From assembly GCA_913043075.1 (NCBI GenBank), contig CAJWLI010000074.1, forward strand, positions 1-6,975: 6,975 nucleotides of DNA, written 5' to 3'. The notes beneath the pieces were generated by a model. It was not told where the DNA came from and did not search any database. It saw only the letters and a list, made by a program, of their open reading frames with translations. Of this stretch, positions 1 through 6,063 are shown piece after piece. This stretch comes from an uncultured Gammaproteobacteria bacterium (GTDB taxonomy: Bacteria; Pseudomonadota; Gammaproteobacteria; Pseudomonadales; Azotimanducaceae). The number at the start of each line of letters is the position of its first letter. Positions within the stretch are counted from its first letter, which is position 1. Position numbers and translations under genes: made by a program.

Positions 1-341
1 AATTAAACGAGTTTACCATAGGGCTTCAGTTTGGTGGGCAGTCCTTCAGCGAAATTATTTTTTTTCAGGATGAACGAGCCTTTGATGAGTTTACCACTGG
101 AGCTTTTGAAATCGATGCCTCGATCTCGGCAGCGGCGGTGACGCTTGGTCTTCAGGCGCAATTGGGAACTGGCGGAACATCAGCAAGCACAGGTAAAGGT
201 GCTTCCTCAACGAAACAAGCAGATAATGGTTACAGCAAAGGATTCGCGATATTCGTTCACCCTCGAGGTGGTCTGATGTTCGAAATGTCTGTTGGCGGTC
301 AGGGTTTTGTTTATAAGCCCATAGAGAGCGGATTAGAGTAA
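1..341 (+). CDS. SYLF/Ysc84-domain protein, C-terminal part (5' truncated by window edge)
   Basis: The reading frame is open from the first base (codons begin at position 3) to a TAA at 339-341, giving 112 visible residues and no start. The visible protein has the pattern of the SYLF (Ysc84, Las17-binding) lipid-binding domain. It contains a GLQFGGQ segment, then SEIIFFQDERAFDEFTTG. An alanine-rich stretch and a low-complexity Gly/Ser/Thr linker (about visible residues 55-75) follow. The closing part is YSKGFAIFVHPRGGLMFEMSVGGQ, shown here in pieces: YSKGFAIF, HPRGGLMFE, SVGGQGFVY. Bacterial members are typically about 190-230 residues, often exported or lipid-anchored, so roughly half is missing along with any signal peptide. 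Phosphoinositide binding is known for eukaryotic members; the bacterial role is poorly defined. The family call is by remembered motif pattern and is fairly firm. A functional link to the ccm operon is not indicated, because a terminator-like hairpin separates them. Confidence 0.82.
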   Translation, partial: LNEFTIGLQFGGQSFSEIIFFQDERAFDEFTTGAFEIDASISAAAVTLGLQAQLGTGGTSASTGKGASSTKQADNGYSKGFAIFVHPRGGLMFEMSVGGQGFVYKPIESGLE

Positions 342-375
342 AAAGCATTAAAACAGATCTGAGCTAGTGCTTTTT
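340..375 (+). terminator. Possible rho-independent terminator after the SYLF gene
   Basis: Bases 340-350 (AAAAAGCATTA) pair with 365-375 (TAGTGCTTTTT) as an 11-bp stem with one G-T wobble and a 14-base loop. The descending arm ends in five T residues. The stem starts at the SYLF stop codon, which fits a terminator. It is weak because the stem is A/T-rich and the U-tract forms part of the stem itself. The loop also contains the palindrome CAGATCTG (354-361). Confidence 0.45.
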
Positions 376-446
376 GATTGGGGAAATAGATCTCAAATCG
401 ATATTTCTAGCTTACTTTTTTGAATTTTCTACCAAACTTTGCGCAT
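342..446 (+). other. Intergenic region upstream of ccmA; presumed operon promoter region
   Basis: These 105 bases separate the SYLF stop from the chosen ccmA start. Besides the hairpin, the region is T-rich and has no clear sigma-70 promoter. The best pair I see is TTGGGG (378-383) with GATATT (400-405) at 16 bases, matching the consensus poorly. Two AGATCT hexamers start at 355 and 388, 33 bases apart. No purine-rich ribosome binding site precedes either ccmA start candidate. The main ccm promoter is expected here by position but is not demonstrated by sequence. Confidence 0.4.
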
Positions 447-1028
447 ATGCTTCGAGTAAAAGATTTAATTTGTTTCCGAGGAGATCGAGCTTTGTTCGAG
501 GCCGTTTCCTTTTCTTTAAATATTGGAGATATCCTTCAAGTTTGTGGCCCTAATGGCAGTGGAAAAACTACTCTGATGAGGACGCTTGTTGGACTTTATA
601 AAAACTATACAGGTTGTTTCGATTGGGATTTGCCGAGCCCCCCACTTTATTTAGGGCATAGACCCGGAATCAATGAGAACCTAACCCCCCGTGAGAATAT
701 CAAATGGGTCTTTGAGTTAAATAACCAACATATCAAGGCTGCTGACATAGATGATGCAATTCGCCAGGTCGGGTTAGCAGAGAGTGCCCATATTTGCTGT
801 TCAGACCTGTCCTTTGGACAGAAAAAGAGAGTAGCTCTAGCTCCCTTTTGTCTAGGGAAAAATTCTCTTTGGATAATGGATGAGCCTTTCAGTGGCATTG
901 ATGGCGTTGGAATCACTCTAATAGAAGAATTATTTCGTAAACGCTCGCTCTGGGGAGGCTCCATTATTTTTTCCAGCCACCAGGCAATTCCTTCAGGACT
1001 TGCGGTTAAAAAACTGGAGCTTCAATGA
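447..1028 (+). CDS. ccmA: CcmA, heme-exporter-type ABC ATPase of cytochrome c maturation
   Basis: CcmA is the cytoplasmic ATPase that works with CcmB (and CcmC/D) to release heme-loaded CcmE from CcmC during System I cytochrome c maturation. At 193 residues it is slightly shorter than the usual ~205. Visible motifs: Walker A GPNGSGKT (34-41), ABC signature LSFGQ (121-125), Walker B LWIMDEP (141-147, with D145 and E146), D-loop SGID (149-152) and switch His178 in SSHQ. The N-terminus MLRVKDLICFRGDRALF resembles the CcmA family start, so ATG 447 is preferred. A TTG at 420 would add nine residues (MNFLPNFAH). Neither start has a recognisable Shine-Dalgarno sequence. Residue 133 is Pro in RVALAPF where CcmA proteins normally have Arg (RVALAR). 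The gene overlaps ccmB by ATGA. Identity is firm; the start is less so. Confidence 0.95.
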   Translation: MLRVKDLICFRGDRALFEAVSFSLNIGDILQVCGPNGSGKTTLMRTLVGLYKNYTGCFDWDLPSPPLYLGHRPGINENLTPRENIKWVFELNNQHIKAADIDDAIRQVGLAESAHICCSDLSFGQKKRVALAPFCLGKNSLWIMDEPFSGIDGVGITLIEELFRKRSLWGGSIIFSSHQAIPSGLAVKKLELQ

Positions 1029-1693
1029 CTTTCTTCTATAGAACCATTGCCAGAGAATTTCTAAACTATCGCAGGAAACCAGGCTTGTTTTTAAACCCTT
1101 TGATCTTCTTCGGTTTGGTGGTTTTTCTTTTTGTTGTAGGGCTCGGTCCCGACGAAGCTAAGTTAAATCAAGCAGCATCAATCTTTATTCTCGTTGCTTC
1201 CTTGCTCTCGGTGCTAATGTCAGCTGAATCAGCCTTTGACCAGGACTATGAGGAAGGTTCCCTTGAACTGGTAGTTGTGTCTTCAAACTCTCTATTGATA
1301 TATAGCCTCGCTAAGTCCTTGGCTCATTGGGTTGTCACCTTTTTGCCCCTTATTTTACTTGTTCCATTCATAGGAATCGGACTTTTCCTTGACGTAGAAC
1401 AGATCTGGGTGCTTTGTTTAGGGATTCTGTTAGTCTCTCCTACGATCATTTTGCTGGCTTCGGTTGGGGCAGCGATGACTATAAGTTTGCCTAGAAACGG
1501 AGTTTTAATAGGTTTATTGGTCTTGCCTTTTTACGTGCCTCCTCTGATATTTGTTACAGGTTTGTTCGAGGCCGCATTATTAAAACAGAATGTCTTCCCA
1601 TACGTATACTGGCTTATAGGCTTGCTCTTTTTGGCACTGGGATTGGCTCCCTCCGCGACGTCGGCTTGTCTGCGTATTGCGGCAGAGGACTAG
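1025..1693 (+). CDS. ccmB: CcmB, membrane subunit of the CcmAB transporter-like complex
   Basis: CcmB is the integral inner-membrane partner of the CcmA ATPase and is needed to free holo-CcmE from CcmC. The 222 residues match the usual ~220 and contain about six hydrophobic segments, roughly at 24-41, 50-66, 97-120, 127-150, 158-181 and 194-212. Family signatures include the N-terminal REFLNYRRKP with LNPLIFF (10-29), the cytoplasmic DYEEGSLE (74-81), LAHWVVTFLPL (99-109) and VLPFYVPPLIF (166-176). The start is the ATG of an ATGA overlap with the ccmA stop (1025-1028). GGAG at 1016-1019 sits five bases upstream as the ribosome binding site, still inside ccmA, so translation is coupled. It is followed by the only real gap inside the operon. 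No truncation or frameshift is seen. Confidence 0.95.
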   Translation: MTFFYRTIAREFLNYRRKPGLFLNPLIFFGLVVFLFVVGLGPDEAKLNQAASIFILVASLLSVLMSAESAFDQDYEEGSLELVVVSSNSLLIYSLAKSLAHWVVTFLPLILLVPFIGIGLFLDVEQIWVLCLGILLVSPTIILLASVGAAMTISLPRNGVLIGLLVLPFYVPPLIFVTGLFEAALLKQNVFPYVYWLIGLLFLALGLAPSATSACLRIAAED

Positions 1694-1698
1694 AACTT

Positions 1699-1707
1699 TG
1701 CTATAGT
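1699..1707 (+). promoter_or_regulatory. Candidate extended -10 promoter element ahead of ccmC
   Basis: TGCTATAGT matches the extended -10 pattern TGnTATAAT with five of six hexamer positions. It lies in the only non-overlapping gap of the operon. Transcription starting about seven bases downstream, near 1714, would give a short leader that includes the ccmC ribosome binding site at 1722-1726. The upstream -35 region is poor (TTGCGG at 1677-1682, 19-base spacing), which extended -10 promoters can tolerate. This is inference from pattern only and chance is possible. Confidence 0.25.
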
Positions 1708-1721
1708 AGGAAATGGAGATT

Positions 1722-1726
1722 GAAGG
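1722..1726 (+). promoter_or_regulatory. Ribosome binding site that decides the ccmC start
   Basis: GAAGG ends seven bases before ATG 1734, an ideal distance. The upstream in-frame ATG at 1713 has only AGG two bases before it, too close to function. Starting at 1734 also puts the CcmC heme-ligand histidines at positions 60 and 184, the same numbers as in the E. coli protein. Confidence 0.6.
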
Positions 1727-1733
1727 TAATCGG

Positions 1734-2471
1734 ATGTTAGGTTGGTTTCACAGATTGGGTTCTCCCAAGACCTTTTTTGGGATGTCACAAAGTTGGCCAA
1801 AGACGTTTGGTTTGCTTTCACTGGTTCTGTTGGCTCTCGGGACCGTATGGGGCTTGTTATTCGCGCCTCCAGATTATCAGCAAGGGCACAGCGTCAGGAT
1901 TATGTATGTCCATGTGCCAGCTGCTGCAGTCGCCCAATCCTGTTATTTAATTATGGCTATCTCGAGCGCAGTCTTCTTAATTTGGAACATAAAACTGGCA
2001 GATTGGGCTGCAAAGAGCATGGCACCCATAGGGGCATCACTCGCTTTTCTTGTCCTAATTACTGGAGCAATTTGGGGAAAGCCAACTTGGGGAACCTGGT
2101 GGGTTTGGGACGCAAGATTAACATCAACATTGGTTCTGCTGTTGCTATATCTTGGAATTATTGCACTGCGAAATGCGCTTGAAGAAAAAGGAAATGATGG
2201 GCGCCCCTGCGCAGTCCTAGCTTTAGTTGGCTTAGTAAACTTGCCAATCATAAAATACTCGGTAGATTGGTGGTTTACCCTGCATCAACCAGCAAGCTTT
2301 ACATTGACGGAAAAACCCAAGATGCCACCTGAGATGTGGATACCGCTCCTTTTAATGGCTGCGGGCTACTATTTGTTTGTTTTCTCAGTCTGGACCTCTC
2401 GAATCAGAAACGAGATTATTTCGAGAGAAAGGAAGACGGCTTGGGCTAAAGCTTGGGCAGGTTCACAGTGA
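1734..2471 (+). CDS. ccmC: CcmC, heme-presenting protein that loads heme onto CcmE
   Basis: CcmC is a six-helix inner-membrane protein of the heme-handling (WWD) family. It binds heme at the periplasmic face and forms the complex in which heme becomes covalently attached to CcmE. The 245 residues equal the usual length. The WWD signature is WGTWWVWDARLT at 119-130. The two axial heme ligand histidines fall at H60 (in MYVHVPAA) and H184 (in WFTLHQPAS), the positions known in E. coli CcmC. Other family marks are GFAP-like LLFAPPDYQQG (41-51), MAPIGA (96-101), GAIWGKPTWG (111-120) and VNLPIIKYSVDWW (168-180). The start at 1734 is chosen over ATG 1713 because of GAAGG at 1722 and the residue numbering. 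The stop overlaps the ccmD start as GTGA. The short, charged C-terminal tail after residue 221 is ordinary. Confidence 0.97.
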   Translation: MLGWFHRLGSPKTFFGMSQSWPKTFGLLSLVLLALGTVWGLLFAPPDYQQGHSVRIMYVHVPAAAVAQSCYLIMAISSAVFLIWNIKLADWAAKSMAPIGASLAFLVLITGAIWGKPTWGTWWVWDARLTSTLVLLLLYLGIIALRNALEEKGNDGRPCAVLALVGLVNLPIIKYSVDWWFTLHQPASFTLTEKPKMPPEMWIPLLLMAAGYYLFVFSVWTSRIRNEIISRERKTAWAKAWAGSQ

Positions 2472-2659
2472 TTTTTGAAAATCTAGAAGACTTTTTTTGG
2501 ATGGAGGGATTAGGCCCGTTCGTATTAGGCGCTTACTTCATCACTTTTGTTGTTCTGGGAATCAACCTGTTTTTTCCCATGATCAGAGAAAAGAGGTTGC
2601 GTTTTGAGTTGCGCAATGAAAACTACGAACTTCGTTCCGATGCAAGGTTTGAAGAATGA
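2468..2659 (+). CDS. ccmD: CcmD, small membrane protein that assists CcmC/CcmE
   Basis: CcmD is a single-span inner-membrane protein that helps release holo-CcmE from CcmC and interacts with CcmABC. The 63 residues begin IFENLEDFFWMEGLGPFVLG after the initiator. One membrane segment follows at about 17-37 (GPFVLGAYFITFVVLGINLFF in two halves), then a basic MIREKRLRF, the normal CcmD arrangement of periplasmic N-terminus and charged cytoplasmic tail. The GTG start at 2468 forms a GTGA overlap with the ccmC stop, and CAGG (2458-2461) lies six bases upstream. A TTG at 2453 would add five residues inside ccmC and is less likely. The tail (43-63) is rich in Glu and Arg and contains two close ELR copies (ELRN, ELRS). 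The small size makes sequence-only assignment weaker, but position between ccmC and ccmE makes it firm. Confidence 0.88.
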   Translation: MIFENLEDFFWMEGLGPFVLGAYFITFVVLGINLFFPMIREKRLRFELRNENYELRSDARFEE

Positions 2660-3129
2660 GGTTCGGGGTCATGAAGCCGCATCGTCGGCAAAGATTAGCG
2701 GTAATTCTTTTCCTCTTAATCACAGTAGGCAGCGGTGTAACTTTTATGCTCATAGCGCTGAACGAAAATATCAACTTGTTCTACTCTGCCGAGCAGATAC
2801 TTACTGGGGCGGCACCGAAAAATAAGACTATAAAAGCTGGAGGAATGGTTTTGGAAGGAAGCGTTGAGAGATCACCTCACAATTTAGAAGTGCGATTCCT
2901 CATAAGCGACATGCAAGGACATTCGGTGCCAATTATATACACGGGCATCCTGCCCGACTTATTCAGGGAAGGTCAGGGAGTAGTAACAGAAGGCATGTTA
3001 GAGGATTCTGGCAACTTCAGAGCATCCAGAGTTTTGGCAAAGCATGACGAAAACTATATGCCGCCTGAGCTCGCTGATATGCTGAATGAAAAGCATGTTC
3101 AGAATAAGTCTTGGAGCAAGATACCATGA
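2656..3129 (+). CDS. ccmE: CcmE, periplasmic heme chaperone
   Basis: CcmE carries heme covalently from CcmC to the CcmF/H ligation complex. The 157 residues start with a short basic N-terminus, then a membrane anchor at about 14-35 (LAVILFLLITVGSGVTF) and a periplasmic OB-fold domain. Characteristic stretches are NLFYSAEQI (40-48), GGMVLEGSV (62-70), YTGILPDLFREGQGVV (95-110) and VLAKHDENYMPPE (126-138). H130 is the covalent heme-binding histidine and Y134 the axial ligand, the same numbers as in E. coli CcmE. ATG 2656 overlaps the ccmD stop as ATGA, with AAGG (2644-2647) eight bases upstream. An internal ATG at 2671, five residues in (MKPHRRQRL), resembles many family N-termini and has GAGG nine bases upstream, so it remains an alternative. 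The C-terminal tail after 140 is short and variable, as usual. Confidence 0.96.
   Translation: MRFGVMKPHRRQRLAVILFLLITVGSGVTFMLIALNENINLFYSAEQILTGAAPKNKTIKAGGMVLEGSVERSPHNLEVRFLISDMQGHSVPIIYTGILPDLFREGQGVVTEGMLEDSGNFRASRVLAKHDENYMPPELADMLNEKHVQNKSWSKIP
3113..3116 (+). promoter_or_regulatory. Ribosome binding site that decides the ccmF start
   Basis: GGAG lies nine bases before ATG 3126 and within the last codons of ccmE. It overlaps the alternative TTG at 3111, so it could not serve that start. The downstream ATG forms an ATGA overlap with the ccmE stop and gives the family N-terminus MIPELGNF. Confidence 0.55.
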
Positions 3130-5072
3130 TACCTGAGCTCGGTAATTTCTCGCTTATGTTGGCCTTGGCTCTGAGTCTTGGTCTTGCAATATTCCCCGCC
3201 CTCGGGGTGCGCACTCATAATGTGGTTTTCATGCGAACAGGTTCTTCATTGGCATTAGGCATTTTTTTCTTTATGTTAGGCAGCTTTTTTTGCCTTCTCC
3301 ATGCTTTCGTAAACGATGATTTTACTGTCTCATACGTGGCAAACAATTCCAACACAGCGCTGCCTCTTCCCTACAAAATATCTGCGATATGGGGCGCGCA
3401 TGAGGGTTCTTTTCTTCTATGGACCTTAATAATGTCGGGTTGGACGCTCGCAGTTGCGGTATTCAATCGCAGCTTGACCACGGACATCACCGCGCGGGTT
3501 TTGGCAGTTTTGGGTGGGTTAAATGTCGGTTTTTTAGCTTTTCTATTATTCGCCTCAAATCCTTTCGAGCGAAGCCTGCCTTTTCATCCTCAGGATGGAG
3601 CAGATTTAAATCCTTTGCTTCAGGATTTTGGTCTGATTGTCCATCCGCCAATGCTGTATATGGGGTATGTTGGGTTTGCCGTACCCTTCGCTTTAGCGAT
3701 CGCAACTTTGACCGCGGGCCGGTTAGACAGTGCTTGGGCGCGATGGTCACGTCCTTGGACCAATGCTGCATGGGCTTTTCTGACTATTGGTATTACTTTG
3801 GGAAGCTGGTGGGCGTATTACGAGCTAGGCTGGGGCGGTTGGTGGTTTTGGGATGCGGTCGAGAACGCCTCTTTTATGCCCTGGTTAGTTGGCACCGCAC
3901 TGGTTCATTCCTTAGCCGCAAGCGAAAAAAGAGGGGTTTTTAAAAGTTGGACCGTGCTCTTGGCGATAGCGGCGTTTTCGCTAAGTTTGTTAGGGGCATT
4001 TTTGGTCCGCTCGGGAGTTTTGACCTCGGTGCATGCTTTTGCCGTAGACCCCTTGAGAGGTGTCTTTATTCTTGTTTTCCTGGTTTTAGTTGTTGGTGGA
4101 TCCCTCTTTTTATACGCCTTCAGGGGCGGCTTATCTAAAAACCGTGCAAATTTTTCCTGGCAATCCAGAGAAGCATTTATTCTTTCGAACAACCTGCTTC
4201 TAGTTGTTTCCGCAGCTGCTATCCTTATAGGGACCCTTTATCCTCTTTTCTATGAGGTAGTGACCGGTGGAGCAAAGATCTCAGTAGGCCCTCCTTACTT
4301 CAATGCAGTATTCGTTCCTTTGATGGCGGTTCTTTTCCTTTTCATGATATTTAGTCCTTTCTCCAAGTGGGGTGATACCAAGTTGGGCCTCGTCTTAAAT
4401 GAAAACAAGTGGTGGATCTTGGTTGTGATCTTAGGTGTGGTAACCACCTCGTATTTTTTTGGGAATAATGTTTTCTTCTATGGGTTGCTGCTGAAATCCC
4501 TTGGTGCCTTGATACTTTTTTTTCTAGTCAAAAATCTTCTTCAAAGAGTGAAGAACTTGTCAGCTTCCTATATTGGGATGTTCTTGGCGCACAGCGGTAT
4601 CGCTGTCGCAATTTTTGGGGTGGTTATCACCACATATTACTCTGAAGGCAAAGATGTGCGTATGGAGCCTGGTGATAAACTAGACCTATCGGGTTACCAA
4701 TTTGAATTTTTTGGAGTTGCTAAAGTTAGAGGACCGAATTATTTAGCTGATCAGGGCGAGATTTTGGTTACTCGCGATGGTAAAAAAGTTGCGGTGCTTA
4801 GGCCTGAGAAACGTTTTTATCCAGTCGCGCAAGACGTAATGACCGAAGCAGCGATGCACGTAACGCCCTTGAGAGATCTCTACATTGCGCTCGGGGAACC
4901 AGTTGGTGAGAAAGCCTGGGCTGTTCGGGTTAACGTAAAGCCATTTGTTCGCTGGATTTGGTTTGGAGGTTTGCTTATTGCACTTGGTTCATTTATCACG
5001 CTTTTTGATGGGCGCTATCGCGCCATGAAAGAAAAAGCAGCAAAACTTTTCCCTTTGGGGGTTGCGACATGA
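3126..5072 (+). CDS. ccmF: CcmF, large heme-ligation subunit of the cytochrome c synthase complex
   Basis: CcmF takes heme from holo-CcmE and, with CcmH and CcmI, forms the thioether bonds to apocytochrome CXXCH motifs. It is a large polytopic inner-membrane protein, here 648 residues (usual ~650). The start MIPELGNFSLMLALAL is the classic CcmF N-terminus. Key marks: IWGAHEGSFLLW (88-99), HPPMLYMGYVGF (173-184) and the WWD domain WGGWWFWDAVENASFMPWL (236-254). The conserved histidines H173, H261, H303 and H489 match the heme ligand positions of E. coli CcmF (173, 261, 303, 491). H261 and H489 are expected for the internal heme b, and H173 and H303 flank the WWD site. The soluble periplasmic domain spans about 505-605, followed by a last helix (609-627). 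It overlaps ccmE by ATGA at 3126 and ccmG by ATGA at 5069. No disruption is seen. Confidence 0.98.
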   Translation: MIPELGNFSLMLALALSLGLAIFPALGVRTHNVVFMRTGSSLALGIFFFMLGSFFCLLHAFVNDDFTVSYVANNSNTALPLPYKISAIWGAHEGSFLLWTLIMSGWTLAVAVFNRSLTTDITARVLAVLGGLNVGFLAFLLFASNPFERSLPFHPQDGADLNPLLQDFGLIVHPPMLYMGYVGFAVPFALAIATLTAGRLDSAWARWSRPWTNAAWAFLTIGITLGSWWAYYELGWGGWWFWDAVENASFMPWLVGTALVHSLAASEKRGVFKSWTVLLAIAAFSLSLLGAFLVRSGVLTSVHAFAVDPLRGVFILVFLVLVVGGSLFLYAFRGGLSKNRANFSWQSREAFILSNNLLLVVSAAAILIGTLYPLFYEVVTGGAKISVGPPYFNAVFVPLMAVLFLFMIFSPFSKWGDTKLGLVLNENKWWILVVILGVVTTSYFFGNNVFFYGLLLKSLGALILFFLVKNLLQRVKNLSASYIGMFLAHSGIAVAIFGVVITTYYSEGKDVRMEPGDKLDLSGYQFEFFGVAKVRGPNYLADQGEILVTRDGKKVAVLRPEKRFYPVAQDVMTEAAMHVTPLRDLYIALGEPVGEKAWAVRVNVKPFVRWIWFGGLLIALGSFITLFDGRYRAMKEKAAKLFPLGVAT

Positions 5073-5614
5073 GCTTTCAGAAAAGCCTTTTTATTCCACT
5101 CGCAGCGTTCCTGGCAATGACGATTTTCTTAGGTTTTGGGTTTCAGTTGGAGAATGCAAAGGTTCTTCCGTCGGCGCTAATTGATAAACCGCTTCCCAAC
5201 TTTCAACTCCGGGACCTGCAGTCAGGACAGATGCTAAGAAGTGCTGATGATCTTATTGGTGAAGTAGCACTTGTTAATGTTTGGGGAACATGGTGTCCTA
5301 ATTGTGTAATTGAACATCCCCAACTATTAAAGATTAGTAGGGAACAAAATATCAAGATCTTCGGGATTAATTATAGAGATAATAACGTCGAGGCAAAAAA
5401 GTGGTTAAAAAAATATAAAGATCCTTACGCGTTTTCTGTCTCAGACGACGAAGGAACGTTAGCTATTGATCTCGGCGTATATGGAGCACCCGAAACTTTT
5501 ATAATCGATAAAAGCGGCTTCATAAGGAAAAGGCACGTGGGTCCAGTAAACGCTAAAGTTTGGAAAGAAGAGCTTAAACCAGTAGTAGACTATCTCAGGG
5601 GACTAGAAGAGTGA
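5069..5614 (+). CDS. ccmG: CcmG/DsbE, membrane-anchored thioredoxin-like thiol reductant
   Basis: CcmG is a periplasmic thioredoxin-fold protein fed with electrons by DsbD/CcdA-type proteins. It reduces CcmH and/or the apocytochrome disulfide so that heme can attach. The 181 residues include an N-terminal anchor at about 7-25 and the thioredoxin domain from about 42. The active site is WGTWCPNC with C76 and C79, followed by the family-typical Glu82-His83-Pro84. The specificity loop GVYGAPETFIID (136-147) contains the cis-proline P141 and Glu142, typical of CcmG/DsbE. HVGPV (156-160) ends the domain. ATG 5069 overlaps the ccmF stop as ATGA; only a G-run (5057-5061) precedes it, so translation probably depends on coupling. 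The stop overlaps ccmH as GTGA. A general TlpA/ResA protein would be the alternative, but context and the GVYGAPET loop favour CcmG. Confidence 0.96.
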   Translation: MSFQKSLFIPLAAFLAMTIFLGFGFQLENAKVLPSALIDKPLPNFQLRDLQSGQMLRSADDLIGEVALVNVWGTWCPNCVIEHPQLLKISREQNIKIFGINYRDNNVEAKKWLKKYKDPYAFSVSDDEGTLAIDLGVYGAPETFIIDKSGFIRKRHVGPVNAKVWKEELKPVVDYLRGLEE

Positions 5615-6063
5615 AATTTTCATGGATGCTTTTTGTTTTTTTGGTTTCCAGAGGAACTGTCCTAGCTTCCATTGACGCCTATCCTTTTCCCAATAAAGAA
5701 CTTACAGACAGATACGAGGAATTAATCTCCGAGCTCAGATGCCCTCAGTGCTTGAACACTAATCTTGCTGGTTCGGATGCAATGATAGCGCAGGATTTAA
5801 GGCGCGAGGTGCATCGTATGCTTATTGAAGGCAAAACCAATGAAGAAGTTTTAGACTTTATGTACTACCGGTATGGAGATTTCGTTCTTTATAACCCAAG
5901 GTTTGATTTGAAGACCTTAGCTCTTTGGTTGAGCCCTTTTCTACTGTTTATCCTGTCCGGGTTTATTTGGCTGAAAACCGTAAGGACAGAAAAAGAAACT
6001 TTGCCTTGGGAAGAGGAAGACGAAAAGAAATTTAATGAAATTCTCGAATCCCGGAGTGACTAA
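5611..6063 (+). CDS. ccmH: CcmH (CycL-type), membrane-anchored CXXC protein of heme ligation
   Basis: CcmH handles the apocytochrome thiols, forming or accepting a mixed disulfide that CcmG resolves, and associates with CcmF. The 150 residues fit the short CcmH/CycL form rather than the long E. coli CcmH, which carries a fused CcmI-like TPR part. A likely signal peptide covers 1-20 (ending VLAS). The three-helix redox domain has LRCPQC with C44 and C47, then AQDLRREV (60-67) and MYYRYGDFVLYNP (84-96). A membrane helix at about 104-121 is followed by an acidic tail with LPWEEEDEKKF. Residue 48 after the second Cys is Leu, where Gln is usual (LRCxxCQ). The GTG start overlaps the ccmG stop as GTGA, with AGGGGA (5597-5602) eight bases upstream. 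The TAA stop shares one base with the ccmI ATG. Confidence 0.96.
   Translation: MKFSWMLFVFLVSRGTVLASIDAYPFPNKELTDRYEELISELRCPQCLNTNLAGSDAMIAQDLRREVHRMLIEGKTNEEVLDFMYYRYGDFVLYNPRFDLKTLALWLSPFLLFILSGFIWLKTVRTEKETLPWEEEDEKKFNEILESRSD

Noticed and set aside
58..65. Run of eight T residues in the SYLF gene as a possible frameshift or slippage site
   Set aside because: The frame continues through it with family-like sequence on both sides (SEIIFFQDERAF), so no shift is needed.
138..341. A short stand-alone protein starting at GTG 138
   Set aside because: The same frame is open upstream to the window edge and encodes the preceding part of a SYLF domain, so GTG 138 is an internal valine codon.
1742..2182. 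A 146-residue + strand frame overlapping ccmC
   Set aside because: It lies fully inside ccmC in another frame and has no domain pattern; ccmC is unambiguous.
3111..3125. TTG 3111 as the ccmF start
   Set aside because: It lies on its own candidate ribosome binding site and adds five non-family residues; ATG 3126 gives the canonical MIPELG start and the ATGA overlap.
3419..3943. A 174-residue + strand frame inside ccmF
   Set aside because: It is a shadow of the ccmF coding sequence with Trp/Arg/Ser-rich composition and no family features.
3905..4192. Reverse-strand frames opposite ccmF, and similar ones at 91-348, 647-964, 1943-2251 and 3487-3771
   Set aside because: All lie opposite well-supported genes, show no recognisable domains and have no ribosome binding context that outweighs the sense genes.
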